From the NCBI GenBank assembly GCA_963710315.1, contig CAVPZW010000008.1, positions 806,001-870,000 of the forward strand: a stretch of DNA of 64,000 nucleotides, in the 5' to 3' direction. Shown piece by piece: positions 17,062-25,701 of this stretch (positions are counted from its first letter, which is position 1; each line of letters starts with the position of its first letter). A program made the position numbers and the translations under genes. The notes beneath the pieces are model-generated. The model saw only the letters and a program-made list of their open reading frames with translations, did no database searches and was not told where the DNA came from. This stretch comes from Palsa-360 sp963710315. Lineage in GTDB: Bacteria > Acidobacteriota > Terriglobia > Acidiferrales > UBA7541.

Positions 17062-17847
17062 ATGATTGTTTCGATCGAATGGCCGGCATGGCCGTTCTCG
17101 TTTGCACTCTGGAGGCTGGATGTGGCATTTTCCGCCAGCCCTGCAAGCATTGAACAGATCGTATTACGATATATCCACATCCTGGCGGGCATCGTCTGGA
17201 TGGGGTTCCTGTGCTTTTTCGTGCTGGCTGCTGCTCCCGCGCTCAAGTTGCTTGATGCCCCGACTCGAGCAAAAGTATTTCCTGAAATTGCCTCCCGGGG
17301 CCTCTGGTGGCTTCGCTGGAGCGCGCTGGTCAGCTGGCTGATGGGATTTCGATACTTCATGATCCTGGCCAAGACCGATGCGGTGAATGCGGGGCGCCCA
17401 CACGCATGGGGTGCATGGATTGGAATTTGGCTGGCGTGCTGGCTCGCGGCGTTTGCCATCGAAATGGCGCTTCTGAAGGCCGGCGGCGCGTTGGGCAATT
17501 CGTTTGTGGTGTTCACGCTGGTAATCTTTGTGATGGCAGCTGTTTCGTGGCTGGTGGTTTCGCTATTGGCGCAACCGGGAGTGAGCAACCGCACGCTCTG
17601 CATTTCGATTGGCGGCGGACTGGGGACGATTCTGTTCCTGAATGTGTGGGGAATTGCCTGGCGCTGTCAGAAGCGCTTGATTGCATGGACTCGCGCGGCG
17701 TCGCAGCAGGGAACGCCCATGCCGCCCGAAGCCGCGAATCTGGCGCGCCTGGCCACACTCACCATGCAGATCAATTTCTGGCTTAGCTTTCCGATGGTTT
17801 TCTTCATGGCCGCTTCGGCGCACTTCCCGTTCCTATCCGGCGGGTAG
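17062..17847 (+). CDS. Membrane protein related to the urate hydroxylase PuuD N-terminal domain
   Basis: ATG 17062 has an AGAAGGGGG site and is preferred over upstream in-frame ATGs (17023, 17038), giving 261 residues. It has about six to seven membrane helices. The family pattern of Urate_ox_N (PF06181) is seen: IHILAGIVWMGFLCFF, LWWLRWSALVSWLMG, FLNVWGIAWRCQK and, near the end, NFWLSFPMVFFMAASAHF. In PuuD this domain oxidises urate, often fused to cytochrome c; no haem motif is present here. It could be a urate oxidase or a related unassigned redox membrane protein. Confidence 0.7.
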   Translation: MIVSIEWPAWPFSFALWRLDVAFSASPASIEQIVLRYIHILAGIVWMGFLCFFVLAAAPALKLLDAPTRAKVFPEIASRGLWWLRWSALVSWLMGFRYFMILAKTDAVNAGRPHAWGAWIGIWLACWLAAFAIEMALLKAGGALGNSFVVFTLVIFVMAAVSWLVVSLLAQPGVSNRTLCISIGGGLGTILFLNVWGIAWRCQKRLIAWTRAASQQGTPMPPEAANLARLATLTMQINFWLSFPMVFFMAASAHFPFLSGG

Positions 17848-17890
17848 GTATCTCGTGGGAATCATTTCAGTCCTGCCAAGAATTCTCCAC

Positions 17891-17974
17891 TTTTTTCCTC
17901 TTTCCTCTGTGTCTTCTGTGTTAAATGTTTTGCGCGCAAGAAAAGCTCAACACAGAGAACGCAGAGAAAAGAGG
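17891..17974. repeat. Dispersed inverted-repeat element, family C
   Basis: The left arm (17891-17923) contains CCTCTGTGTCTTCTGTGTTAA. The right arm (17948-17974) reads CAACACAGAGAACGCAGAGA then AAAGAGG. It lies between the convergent PuuD-like and glycosyltransferase genes. Related copies occur at 48926-49018 and 50984-51014. Confidence 0.85.
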
Positions 17975-18000
17975 AGAACAGCGGAGAGTGCCGCGCCAGA

Positions 18001-19212
18001 TCAGCGCGTGAGGATGCGCGTTTGTCCCGGAGAGAGAAGTTTGTAGCGAATGCCGCGCCAGCGGATTTGCCGGCTGAACATGGCTACCAGCGTGTTCCAC
18101 AAACCCAAGAACGGCGCGACCGCTGCTAGGAACGTCCAGATCCACCCGTCGGCCAGCAGCTTAGTCTTCCATTCGGGAAGAACTTCCATGAGCGAGGCCA
18201 GGCGAAGCACCCCGCGTCCCATGGAAAGGACGGGCGGTATGAGGGCCAGCAATAAAAGCTGGATTCCAGGCGCGCCTGTTATCTGATTGCCGATAAAGAG
18301 CCCGACGCCCAGGAAAATAGCGCCGCAGTAGAACGCGTGTGCGAAGCCGCCCAGAACCCACAGTCTCGATTCATACACGCGCGTGATGATGATTTGCCTG
18401 TTCGTGAATTCCAGAAGGCCGGCTGCGTTGCAATCGAAAATCGTGGGAACCATGCACTCCGGCGCGAACTGGATCGGAAGCCCGGACTGGCGCAGCGCCT
18501 GGGTGAGCGAAAAATCGTCGCTCACCGAACCGGTCCAATATTCAAGGGCGTTGCATTGCTCGAAGCGCTCACGGCGAATTGCCGTGCCGCCTCCCCAGCA
18601 AAAATTTCGGCCGTGCTCGCCGAGATACGTTGCGGCCGGTGCGTTCCAGGCCGAGGCCAATGCGCTCCAGAACCCGCCCGTTTGCGGAAAAAACCATCGA
18701 AACGCGGTCACCGCGCCAAGATTGGAATCCGCCAGCGGCGCCACCAGGCGCGAGAGCCAGCTTCGCCCGGGGCGCCCATCGGAATCCGCAAAAACGTAAA
18801 CGTCGAATCCCTCGGTGGCTTTCGAAATGGCAGCGCGCAGGTTGTTCACTTTTTCCCCGCAGTCGTTCGGCCGGCCTGCAATCACGATATGAACTTTATG
18901 TTTGCTGCTCGCGGTTATGCGCTCGATGATTTTGCGCGCGGGGTCATCCGCGCTGGCCATGGTGAAGAAGATTTCGTAATCGGGATAGTCGAAAGAAACG
19001 AGCGCGGAGATGTTCAGTTCCAAGCCCGGCTCGGCGCCCTTCACCGGGCAAAATAGCGCCACGCGCGGAGCATAAAATCCTGTATGAGTGCCGGCGCGGC
19101 GCTGGGCCAGTCGCAGCCAGCCCAAGCCGTCCCAAAGGTTGTAGAGGCCCTGCAAAACCTGTTCGAGGACCAGCAAGTAAAACAGTGTGACCATCGCCTG
19201 CCTTGTAACCAA
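18001..19212 (-). CDS. Membrane glycosyltransferase, ceramide-glucosyltransferase-like (GT21/GT2)
   Basis: 403 residues with an N-terminal membrane helix, a GT-A catalytic domain and three or four C-terminal helices. Seen motifs: VALFCPVKGAEPGLELNI (D1-like region), VYVFADSDGRPGRSWL (DxD) and SVSDDFSLTQALRQSG. The closing Q..RW-type motif appears to be replaced by NRQIIITRVYESRLW. This matches GT21-like hydroxysphingolipid or hopanoid glycosylation enzymes (HpnI-like). It probably transfers a sugar to a membrane lipid. The gene appears monocistronic; ATG at 19194 is an alternative start. Confidence 0.85.
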   Translation of the reverse strand: MVTRQAMVTLFYLLVLEQVLQGLYNLWDGLGWLRLAQRRAGTHTGFYAPRVALFCPVKGAEPGLELNISALVSFDYPDYEIFFTMASADDPARKIIERITASSKHKVHIVIAGRPNDCGEKVNNLRAAISKATEGFDVYVFADSDGRPGRSWLSRLVAPLADSNLGAVTAFRWFFPQTGGFWSALASAWNAPAATYLGEHGRNFCWGGGTAIRRERFEQCNALEYWTGSVSDDFSLTQALRQSGLPIQFAPECMVPTIFDCNAAGLLEFTNRQIIITRVYESRLWVLGGFAHAFYCGAIFLGVGLFIGNQITGAPGIQLLLLALIPPVLSMGRGVLRLASLMEVLPEWKTKLLADGWIWTFLAAVAPFLGLWNTLVAMFSRQIRWRGIRYKLLSPGQTRILTR

Positions 19213-19324
19213 CGGTAACTGAGAGGTACAGAGCGGAGCATATCAGATAAATTTCGTCTCGTGGCCGCGGGATGGGGCGGTTACTATCGCTATGAATCCA
19301 ATCCGTACACAAGGAGATTCACCC

Positions 19325-19669
19325 ATGCCCGTCCGCGTTGAGACTATGATGGTAACAACTGCCCTGGAATTGCCCGGCTATCGTATCGTGCGGAATTACG
19401 GCATCGTGCGCGGCATCATCGTTCGTTCGCGCAGCCTTCTGGGATCGATTGGCGCGGGGTTGCAAACCATCCTCGGCGGGAACATTACGATACTCACCGA
19501 GCTTTGCGAAAACACTCGCGAAGAAGCCTACGAGTTGATGATGCAGCACGCCGCCGAACATGGCGCCAACGCCATTATTTCCATGCGCTACGACGCCACC
19601 GAAATCATGCAGGGCGTCACGGAAGTGCTTGCCTATGGCACCGCCGTGCAGGTGGAGCGAATTTCGTAG
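19325..19669 (+). CDS. YbjQ/UPF0145 family protein
   Basis: ATG 19325 has AAGGAG 8 bases upstream; the in-frame ATG at 19292 does not. This gives 114 residues, near the family's ~107. Conserved features: LPGYRIVRNYGIVRGIIVRSRS, the ELCENTREEAYELMMQHAAEHGAN helix, and the AIISMRYDATE...GVTEVLAYGTAVQVE core. The family forms homo-pentamers and is sometimes called heavy-metal-binding, but no role is established. Alone on this strand between two minus-strand genes. Confidence 0.92.
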   Translation: MPVRVETMMVTTALELPGYRIVRNYGIVRGIIVRSRSLLGSIGAGLQTILGGNITILTELCENTREEAYELMMQHAAEHGANAIISMRYDATEIMQGVTEVLAYGTAVQVERIS

Positions 19670-19787
19670 AGTACGAGCAATGTTTTCTACTTGTCAGTGT
19701 TCTGGAAAATTGAGGCTGTGCCAATTGCGAGGTCAAGCAGCGCAGCCTATTTAGTCTGTCGATTTTCTGCCGCGCCGCCCAGAAGAA

Positions 19788-19815
19788 ACCCCACAGGCTG
19801 AAGCCCGTGCTACCC
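19788..19815. repeat. Dispersed repeat, family A, single arm
   Basis: A single arm, CACAGGCTGAAGCCCGTGCT followed by ACC, with no convincing partner. Its CTA supplies the TAG stop codon (19810-19812) of the neighbouring minus-strand gene. Confidence 0.75.
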
Positions 19816-20391
19816 AAGCGTCTTTCGCAGAAGCTTGCGAGCCAATAGCCCCAAGCCGCCGTGGAACTTCCGCGCCGCGCGCCGCGCCTGTTCCAGCACG
19901 GAAGGATCGAGCAACAAGGCAACGCGCGCAATGAAGGGAGCTTCTTCTTCCGGCAATTTGCTTTTCTTGCGCGCGGCCGCCGACTTCTCCCGCCGTGCGC
20001 TGAACTCCGTGTACAACGCAAGATCGCGCCGAAACTGGCGGCGATCCTCGGCATTCCAATTTTGCACGCGCGCCAGGCCAGCCAGCAGTTCGCTGGAAAA
20101 TGCTTCGATACTTTCCAGCTCCGCGCCCTTTAATTTGCTCTTCAGTTTCTTGCCGAAAAATGCGGGCAAAGCTTCCTGCACTTCCACAATCAACGCCAGT
20201 ATGATCTCGCGGCCAATGGTTTCCGCCAATTCGCGGTCGCGCGCGGGCCCGCCAAGAATTCCTTCGCGATCGTAATCGGCCACGTAGGCGGAAACGAATC
20301 GATGGACGACGCGGTCGCGTGCCAGGGTTGTGACCATGTTATTGGCCAGCGTGCTTCCATAAATTGGAAAGAGTTTGCGCGCGCGCGCCAT
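19810..20391 (-). CDS. Conserved hypothetical helical cytoplasmic protein
   Basis: 193 residues, not recognised. It starts MARARKLFPIYGSTLANNMV and is largely helical and charged. A Lys-rich middle (FFGKKLKSKLKGAE), an Ala/Arg/Lys-rich segment around residue 135 (REKSAAARKKSKLPEEEAP) and an amphipathic C-terminus follow. There is no signal peptide or membrane helix. It lies downstream of lon on the same strand, separated by lon's terminator and a family A repeat, so it is probably expressed alone. Its stop codon comes from a family A repeat arm. Confidence 0.7.
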   Translation of the reverse strand: MARARKLFPIYGSTLANNMVTTLARDRVVHRFVSAYVADYDREGILGGPARDRELAETIGREIILALIVEVQEALPAFFGKKLKSKLKGAELESIEAFSSELLAGLARVQNWNAEDRRQFRRDLALYTEFSARREKSAAARKKSKLPEEEAPFIARVALLLDPSVLEQARRAARKFHGGLGLLARKLLRKTLG

Positions 20392-20454
20392 GGCTAAATC
20401 TTAGCAGCAGGGAACTGCGGAGTGGAATGCGACTGCCCTAATTATTCTGTGTAC

Positions 20455-20528
20455 GTGGCGCGGGCTTCAGCCTGCGCGGGGTTCGACCTTGCAAGGACTA
20501 AAACCGCACAGGCTGAAGCCTATGCCAC
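20455..20528. repeat. Dispersed inverted-repeat element, family A
   Basis: Arms 20455-20479 (GTGGCGCGGGCTTCAGCCTG...) and 20504-20528 (...CAGGCTGAAGCCTATGCCAC) with two or three mismatches and a 24-base loop. The loop TTCGACCTTGCAAGGACTAA resembles the loop of the 12605-12690 copy, so whole elements rather than arms alone are related. Confidence 0.9.
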
Positions 20529-20536
20529 AAAAAGGG

Positions 20537-20569
20537 AAAGCCCGGCTCTCTTTTGCAGAGCCGGGCTTT
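20537..20569 (-). terminator. Rho-independent terminator of lon
   Basis: AAAGCCCGGCTCT and its complement form a perfect 13-base stem with a 7-base loop. Read on the minus strand, it follows the lon stop by 27 bases and is trailed by CCCTTTTT. Confidence 0.9.
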
Positions 20570-20595
20570 CGATGTAGCTTTGTTTGTATTTCCGA

Positions 20596-23019
20596 TCAGT
20601 GCACGGGCGGCACCGCAGGTGCGGGACCGACCGGCGGCAACTGCCCCTTGGCCAACCCCGCCGCAACCGGCGCGGGCTTCGAGAGCGCGATGTCCAGGGC
20701 CTGATCCACAGTGCGCACGTAGTGAATTTGCATTCCTTCGAGCATGTGTGGCTGCAGGTCCTCTTTCACGTTGGGCTCGTTTTCCGCGGGCAAAATCACC
20801 TCGCGGATTCCGGCTCGCTTCGCTCCCAGCACTTTTTCCTTGATCCCGCCAACCGGCAGAACGATGCCGGAGAGCGAAATCTCGCCCGTCATGGCCACGC
20901 GCGGGCGGATGGGACGTCCGGAGAGCAAGCTCACCAGTGCGTTGACCATCGCCACGCCGGCGGAAGGGCCATCCTTCGGTACAGCGCCGGACGGCACGTG
21001 GATGTGTATGTCCTGCTTCCGGAAGAAGTCGGGATCGATGTCGTAGCGTTCGGCGTTAGCGCGAACCCACGTCAGCGCCGCGGTCATCGACTCCTGCATC
21101 ACTTCGCCCAGATGCCCGGTCATGGTGAATTGCTTTCCACCACGCATGCGGCTCGCTTCGATGAACACGATATCGCCGCCCGAAGGCGTCCACACCAGTC
21201 CCACCGAGACGCCGGGCGTCTTGACGCGTTCCTCGACTTCCCGTTCGGCGCGATACTTTGGCACGCCAAGCGCTTCGTGCACAACCTCGGGCGTGACCAC
21301 CAGCTTCTCGGTCTTGCCCTCGGCGATGCGCCGCGCCTGTTTTCGGATCAACGTGGCGATTTCGCGTTCGAGGTTCCGCACTCCGGCTTCACGAGTGTAG
21401 CTGTGAATGACCTCGCGCAAGCCGTCGTCCGTGAACTCGATCTGCTCGCCCACCTTGATCCCATGCTCTTCGGCCTGCTTGGGAACCAGGTATTTGTTGG
21501 CGATATGGACTTTCTCGACCTCGATGTAGCCTGCGAGTTCGATAATTTCCATACGATCTCGCAGCGGCTCCGGAATCGGATCGATCATGTTGGCCGTGGC
21601 GATGAACATCACTTTGGACAAATCGAACGGCACGTCCAGATAGTGATCGCGGAACGTTCCATTCTGCTCCGGATCGAGCACTTCCATCAGCGCCGCTGAC
21701 GGATCCCCCCGGAAATCGCGCCCCAGCTTGTCCACTTCATCCAGCATGAAGACTGGATCGTTGGTTTCGCCGCGGCGAATTCCCTGGATGATTTGTCCGG
21801 GCAATGCGCCGATGTAGGTGCGCCGGTGGCCGCGGATTTCCGCTTCGTCGTGCATCCCGCCCATCGAGATGCGCACGAACTTGCGTCCCAGCGCCTTGGC
21901 AATCGATTTCCCGAGCGAAGTCTTCCCCACTCCTGGCGGCCCAAGGAAGCACAGGATCGGCCCCTTCATGCCCGGCTTGAGTTTCTTCACGGCCAAGTAA
22001 TCGAGAATTCGCTGTTTCACCTTTTCCAGATCGTAGTGGTCCTCATCCAGAATGGCTTGACCCTTTGCGATGTCGATATCTTCCACTCCCGAGGATTTTG
22101 TCCAGGGCAGCGAAATCATCCATTCCAGATAGGTGCGCGCGACCATGTACTCGGCCGAGGCCGGCGTCATTTTCGCGAGCCGTTTCAATTCGCGGTCGCA
22201 TTCCTTGCGGGCCTCCGGGGACATGCCGGAAAGCTCGAGCTTTTCGCGCAACTCGTCGATCTCGGCCTGGCCGTCGTCGGATTCGCCCAGTTCCTTGTGA
22301 ATCGCTTTGAGCTGCTCGCGCAGCAAATATTCGCGCTGGCTCTGGCTCACCTGCTCCTGCACTTGCTCCTGAATCTTGTTGCGCAATTCGAGGACTTCCA
22401 ACTCCTTGGAAAGTTCGCGAATCAGCGTTTCCAGGCGCCGCCTCACGTCGGATGTCTCCAATAGCTCCTGCCGCAGCAACGTCGGAAGGGAAGGCAAGTT
22501 CGCGGCCACGAAATCCGCCAGGCGAACCGGGTCTTCTATGTTCAGTGCAGCGGTTTGCAAATCGTCGGAAAGTTGCGGAGAACGCGCCACCACGTCGCGG
22601 AACAATTCGCGAGTGTTGCGCTCCAACGCCATTAGTTCAGCGTCTTCTTCTCCGATAATGTCCGGCTGAATTTCCACGCGTGCCGTCAGAAACGGCCGAA
22701 AGGTAACAAGCTCCACCACGCGGATGCGTTGCAACCCCTCCAGGAACACAACCACGTTTCCGTTGGGCATTCTCACAAGTTTGTGGATCTTTGCGGCCGT
22801 GCCAACCTGATGCAGGTCCGCAGCCGCCGGCTCTTCGACCCGGGGATCGTGCTGCGCCACAATGCCAAGCAGCTTTTCATCTCCGTGCAACGAGTTCAGC
22901 AGTGCAAGCGAGCCTTCGCGCCCCACGGTTAGGGGTTGGACGCCTCCCGGAAACAGCACCGTATCTCGAACGGGCAGAATCGGTAGCTCTTTTGGAATTT
23001 GAATCGTCTTTTCGCTCAT
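20596..23019 (-). CDS. lon: ATP-dependent protease Lon
   Basis: Cytoplasmic AAA+ serine protease that degrades misfolded and regulatory proteins. 807 residues: an N-terminal LON substrate-binding domain (~8-205, LPILPVRDTVLFPGGVQPLTVGR), coiled-coil, AAA+ module with Walker A GPPGVGKTSLGKS and Walker B VFMLDEVDKLG, and the protease domain with catalytic Ser686 (DGPSAGVAM) and Lys729 (GGIKEK). The C-terminal tail is Pro/Ala-rich. A G-rich ribosome site precedes ATG 23019. Upstream is an AT-rich region with a HAIR-like dyad, consistent with heat-shock control. A second Lon-type protease lies at 52.6 kb. Confidence 0.98.
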   Translation of the reverse strand: MSEKTIQIPKELPILPVRDTVLFPGGVQPLTVGREGSLALLNSLHGDEKLLGIVAQHDPRVEEPAAADLHQVGTAAKIHKLVRMPNGNVVVFLEGLQRIRVVELVTFRPFLTARVEIQPDIIGEEDAELMALERNTRELFRDVVARSPQLSDDLQTAALNIEDPVRLADFVAANLPSLPTLLRQELLETSDVRRRLETLIRELSKELEVLELRNKIQEQVQEQVSQSQREYLLREQLKAIHKELGESDDGQAEIDELREKLELSGMSPEARKECDRELKRLAKMTPASAEYMVARTYLEWMISLPWTKSSGVEDIDIAKGQAILDEDHYDLEKVKQRILDYLAVKKLKPGMKGPILCFLGPPGVGKTSLGKSIAKALGRKFVRISMGGMHDEAEIRGHRRTYIGALPGQIIQGIRRGETNDPVFMLDEVDKLGRDFRGDPSAALMEVLDPEQNGTFRDHYLDVPFDLSKVMFIATANMIDPIPEPLRDRMEIIELAGYIEVEKVHIANKYLVPKQAEEHGIKVGEQIEFTDDGLREVIHSYTREAGVRNLEREIATLIRKQARRIAEGKTEKLVVTPEVVHEALGVPKYRAEREVEERVKTPGVSVGLVWTPSGGDIVFIEASRMRGGKQFTMTGHLGEVMQESMTAALTWVRANAERYDIDPDFFRKQDIHIHVPSGAVPKDGPSAGVAMVNALVSLLSGRPIRPRVAMTGEISLSGIVLPVGGIKEKVLGAKRAGIREVILPAENEPNVKEDLQPHMLEGMQIHYVRTVDQALDIALSKPAPVAAGLAKGQLPPVGPAPAVPPVH

Positions 23020-23119
23020 TGGGTCCCCCCCTTAAAATTCCTAAGGCAAGCAACGTCAGAATTGCTTTACACCTCTTTTAGATGCATGACAAGTGCAAAG
23101 GATACCAAAAAGATACAGA

Positions 23120-23175
23120 ATGCTTGGCAACATTCTTTAGTGCATGACACTAAAGAATTAGAAGATGCCTGGCAA
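23120..23175 (-). promoter_or_regulatory. Compound operator upstream of lon: HAIR-like dyad between direct repeats
   Basis: At 23132-23158 there is a perfect dyad, ATTCTTTAGTG-N5-CACTAAAGAAT. Its inner part, CTTTAGT-N7-ACTAAAG, differs from the HspR-binding HAIR consensus (CTTGAGT-N7-ACTCAAG) by one base per arm. It is flanked by two 11-base direct repeats, ATGCTTGGCAA (23120-23130) and ATGCCTGGCAA (23165-23175). A degenerate dyad sharing the GCATGACA centre lies at 23075-23100. The site is about 115 bases upstream of the lon start. Bases 23020-23423 contain no gene. Confidence 0.6.
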
Positions 23176-23423
23176 AAATCATAAATCTATTTAAATATAT
23201 AAACATAAAGGACTTAACTAAATTCCGATCCGGTATCCACACTTGTCCCACGACCCGTCCTCTTGCGCATAGCTCACATCGGCAGGATCAAGAACGCCGT
23301 GAGGCAGGCGCAATCGGGCGTGGCATTTGTGCTGCGTTCCCAAAATCTGGTAAGGGCCCTACTTCTTAGCTTGGCACCCAAGAGCAGAATGAAACCTTCT
23401 GAATCCGGAAACGCCAGACCTGG

Positions 23424-24764
23424 TCAGGACTGGCCGAGCGACCGCGCAAATTGAAGCGCGCTCTCCCGGTCCAGGAGCCGTCCTTCGAGCTGGGCCTCCT
23501 CAACGGCTAGCAGGATTTCCCTGAATCGCGGTCCCGGAACCAAGCCCATGCCTTTGAGATCATCGCCTGTGATTAGCTTTGGGGGATAAACTTTTTCGGC
23601 GGGAGTTTCCACCAGAAACTGCTGCACGAAATTGTACGCCTCCAGATTTCCGTGGCATGCAAGGCAATCCAGGCGGTGCAGTTCCATGTGTTCGTCAAAT
23701 CGCGGCAGGCGCACGAAACGCTTGAGGGTCGCGGTGCGCATTTCCTTCACATCCTTGAAGCGCATGTGATTGGCCACCAGCGTCTCGATCTGTTTGGCCT
23801 CATCATTCGAGAAGCGCATCGTGCGGCAAATGTGCTCGGCCATGCGCGCGCCAACTTCTTCGTGGCCGTTGAAGCGGATGCGCGTGCCCGGCCCAGTCGC
23901 CGGCGCAAACGTGGGAGGCTTGCCTACGTCGTGCAGAAGCACTCCCCAGGCCAACGTGGGCGAGCAATGCGCCGGAAGTTTTTCGAGCATCATGCGCGTG
24001 TGGATCCACACGTCGCCCTCGGGATGAAATTGCGGCGGCTGCTGGACGCCCTTCATGCGCGCGATGTCGGGAAGCACCACGCCCAGCAATCCGGTTTCCT
24101 CCAGCAGCTCGAAACCTCGTCGCGCGGCGCCTTCGGTCAGCAGCTTGGTCAGTTCATCGCGTATGCGTTCGGCGGAAACCTGCGTAATCTGTGCGGCAAG
24201 ACTTTGCGCCGCCGCCATCGTTTCCGCTTCGATCTGGAAACCGAATCGAGCGGCAAAGCGCACCGCGCGCATCATGCGCAATTTATCTTCCGTGAAGCGC
24301 AGCCGCGGATCGCCAATCGCGCGCACGATGCCCGCATGCAAATCCGCGCGGCCGCCAACGTAGTCGAGAATGTCGCCCGTCGCCGAGTCCATCAGCAACC
24401 CATTGATGGTGAAATCGCGCCGCAGCACATCTTCCTGCGGAGTATGCGAGTAAACCACCCGATCGGGATGCCGCCCATCGGTGTAGCCAATGTCGGAGCG
24501 AAACGTGGCTACCTCGACTTGCGTTTGATCCTCTGTCACCAGAATCACGCCGAACTTCGCGCCCACCGCGAGGCTGCGCGGAAATAACTCCTGAACGCGC
24601 TCCGGCCGCGCGTCCGTGCAAACATCATAGTCCGCAGGCGCGCGCCCCAATTCCAAATCGCGCACACAGCCGCCCACGAAGTACGCCTGATGCCCGTGGC
24701 GGCGCAGCGTCCCGCAGATCCGTTCAGCCAATTCTCGTGGGATCATGGTTGGATTATGCTCCAA
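23424..24764 (-). CDS. cca: CCA-adding enzyme / tRNA nucleotidyltransferase with HD domain
   Basis: Adds or repairs the 3' CCA of tRNA. The class II head is clear: YFVGGCVRDLELGRAPADYDVCTDARPE (residues ~27-55), then RRDFTINGLLMDS and RFTEDKLRMMRAVRFAARFGF. A C-terminal HD phosphohydrolase domain follows (HDVGKPPTF; ~250-350). 446 residues is usual for HD-type enzymes. ATG 24764 and ATG 24746 are both possible starts. It lies downstream of the CRP/FNR gene on the same strand, separated by about 200 bases. A poly(A) polymerase role is an alternative I cannot exclude. Confidence 0.93.
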   Translation of the reverse strand: MEHNPTMIPRELAERICGTLRRHGHQAYFVGGCVRDLELGRAPADYDVCTDARPERVQELFPRSLAVGAKFGVILVTEDQTQVEVATFRSDIGYTDGRHPDRVVYSHTPQEDVLRRDFTINGLLMDSATGDILDYVGGRADLHAGIVRAIGDPRLRFTEDKLRMMRAVRFAARFGFQIEAETMAAAQSLAAQITQVSAERIRDELTKLLTEGAARRGFELLEETGLLGVVLPDIARMKGVQQPPQFHPEGDVWIHTRMMLEKLPAHCSPTLAWGVLLHDVGKPPTFAPATGPGTRIRFNGHEEVGARMAEHICRTMRFSNDEAKQIETLVANHMRFKDVKEMRTATLKRFVRLPRFDEHMELHRLDCLACHGNLEAYNFVQQFLVETPAEKVYPPKLITGDDLKGMGLVPGPRFREILLAVEEAQLEGRLLDRESALQFARSLGQS

Positions 24765-24782
24765 CCACAGCGGCGAGCAAAG

Positions 24783-24810
24783 GATTCAGAGCACAAGATT
24801 CAGAGCACAA
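24783..24810. repeat. Two-copy 14-base tandem repeat
   Basis: GATTCAGAGCACAA occurs twice head to tail in the gap between the CRP/FNR gene and cca. It looks like a simple tandem duplication. Confidence 0.6.
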
Positions 24811-24969
24811 GGAAAAAGGATGATAATCGCGCGATCTGGGGGCAAACCATTTCAATCGGAGACTCTCAACCAGGATATTCCCGACTTTCTCGTTGGGAGC
24901 AATCGGAAGTGGGCAGGGATTGCTGGAGTAATATCCGCGAGATGCGGAAATCAGGCCGCCAATGCCTAT

Positions 24970-25701
24970 CTAACCTTGGACAATCCGTTCCAGGCTCGCT
25001 CTATCCTTTAACGTAAGCGTCGAACCTTTAATCACCACAAGATTTTTCTTTGCGAAGCTGCCTAACGCGCGCGTCACTGTTTCCCTGGAAGTGCCAAGCA
25101 TCTGGGCGATCTCTTCATGGGTCAGCGTCATTTTGACCTTGATGACTCCCTTTTCCGGTTTGTGATCGGCCGTCATGTCCAGAATGAACCGGGCCAGTTT
25201 TTCCGCCGCGGAATGAGATAGTCCGATGGTGCGCATTTCCGCAAGCGCCGTGTGGTAGGTCTGGCCAAGCTGCTGGGCAACGCGCAGCGCGACTTCGCCG
25301 TGCTCGCGAAGGAAGTTCAGGAAGTCATGGCCGGAAACAAAATTCGCCTGGGTCGGTTCAACAACCTCAGCCGTCAACTCATATGGCATTCCGGTCACCG
25401 TGGACGGCAGGCCAAGGACTTCTCCCGGCTCGGAAAGCCTAGCGATCAGAGTTTTCCCGTCGATCGAGGAGGTAAACAGTTTGACGCGGCCCGCGCACAG
25501 GATAAAAACGCCGCGGCCAACCTGTCCCTCAACAAATAGCGTTGCGCCTTTGGGATAGGACGACGCGGACGTGATGGCCGAGAGACGTTGCACGGCGGCC
25601 GGAGTTAAATTGCAAAATAGCCGGTCCTCCCGGTGAGGACAGGTCAGGCAGCTTTCAATGATTTCAAGACCGTATGGCGCGCGCATCGTGTCGACAGACA
25701 T
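24970..25701 (-). CDS. CRP/FNR-family transcriptional regulator with N-terminal cysteine cluster
   Basis: The frame opens at 25803, but ATG 25701 (MSVDTMRAPYGLEII) has a GAGGGG site 7-8 bases upstream, giving 243 residues. Near the N-terminus, CLTC-x8-C resembles the FNR iron-sulfur ligand set, which would make it oxygen- or NO-responsive; the spacing differs from E. coli FNR. Then come the cyclic-nucleotide-type beta barrel (GATLFVEGQVGRGVFILCAGRVKLF) and a C-terminal HTH (LTHEEIAQMLGTSRETVTRAL). It may regulate respiration genes; targets are not visible. Confidence 0.9.
   Translation of the reverse strand: MSVDTMRAPYGLEIIESCLTCPHREDRLFCNLTPAAVQRLSAITSASSYPKGATLFVEGQVGRGVFILCAGRVKLFTSSIDGKTLIARLSEPGEVLGLPSTVTGMPYELTAEVVEPTQANFVSGHDFLNFLREHGEVALRVAQQLGQTYHTALAEMRTIGLSHSAAEKLARFILDMTADHKPEKGVIKVKMTLTHEEIAQMLGTSRETVTRALGSFAKKNLVVIKGSTLTLKDRASLERIVQG

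Noticed and set aside
20584..21699. 371-codon open frame on the plus strand
   Set aside because: Antisense shadow of lon; His/Arg-rich composition typical of such shadows.
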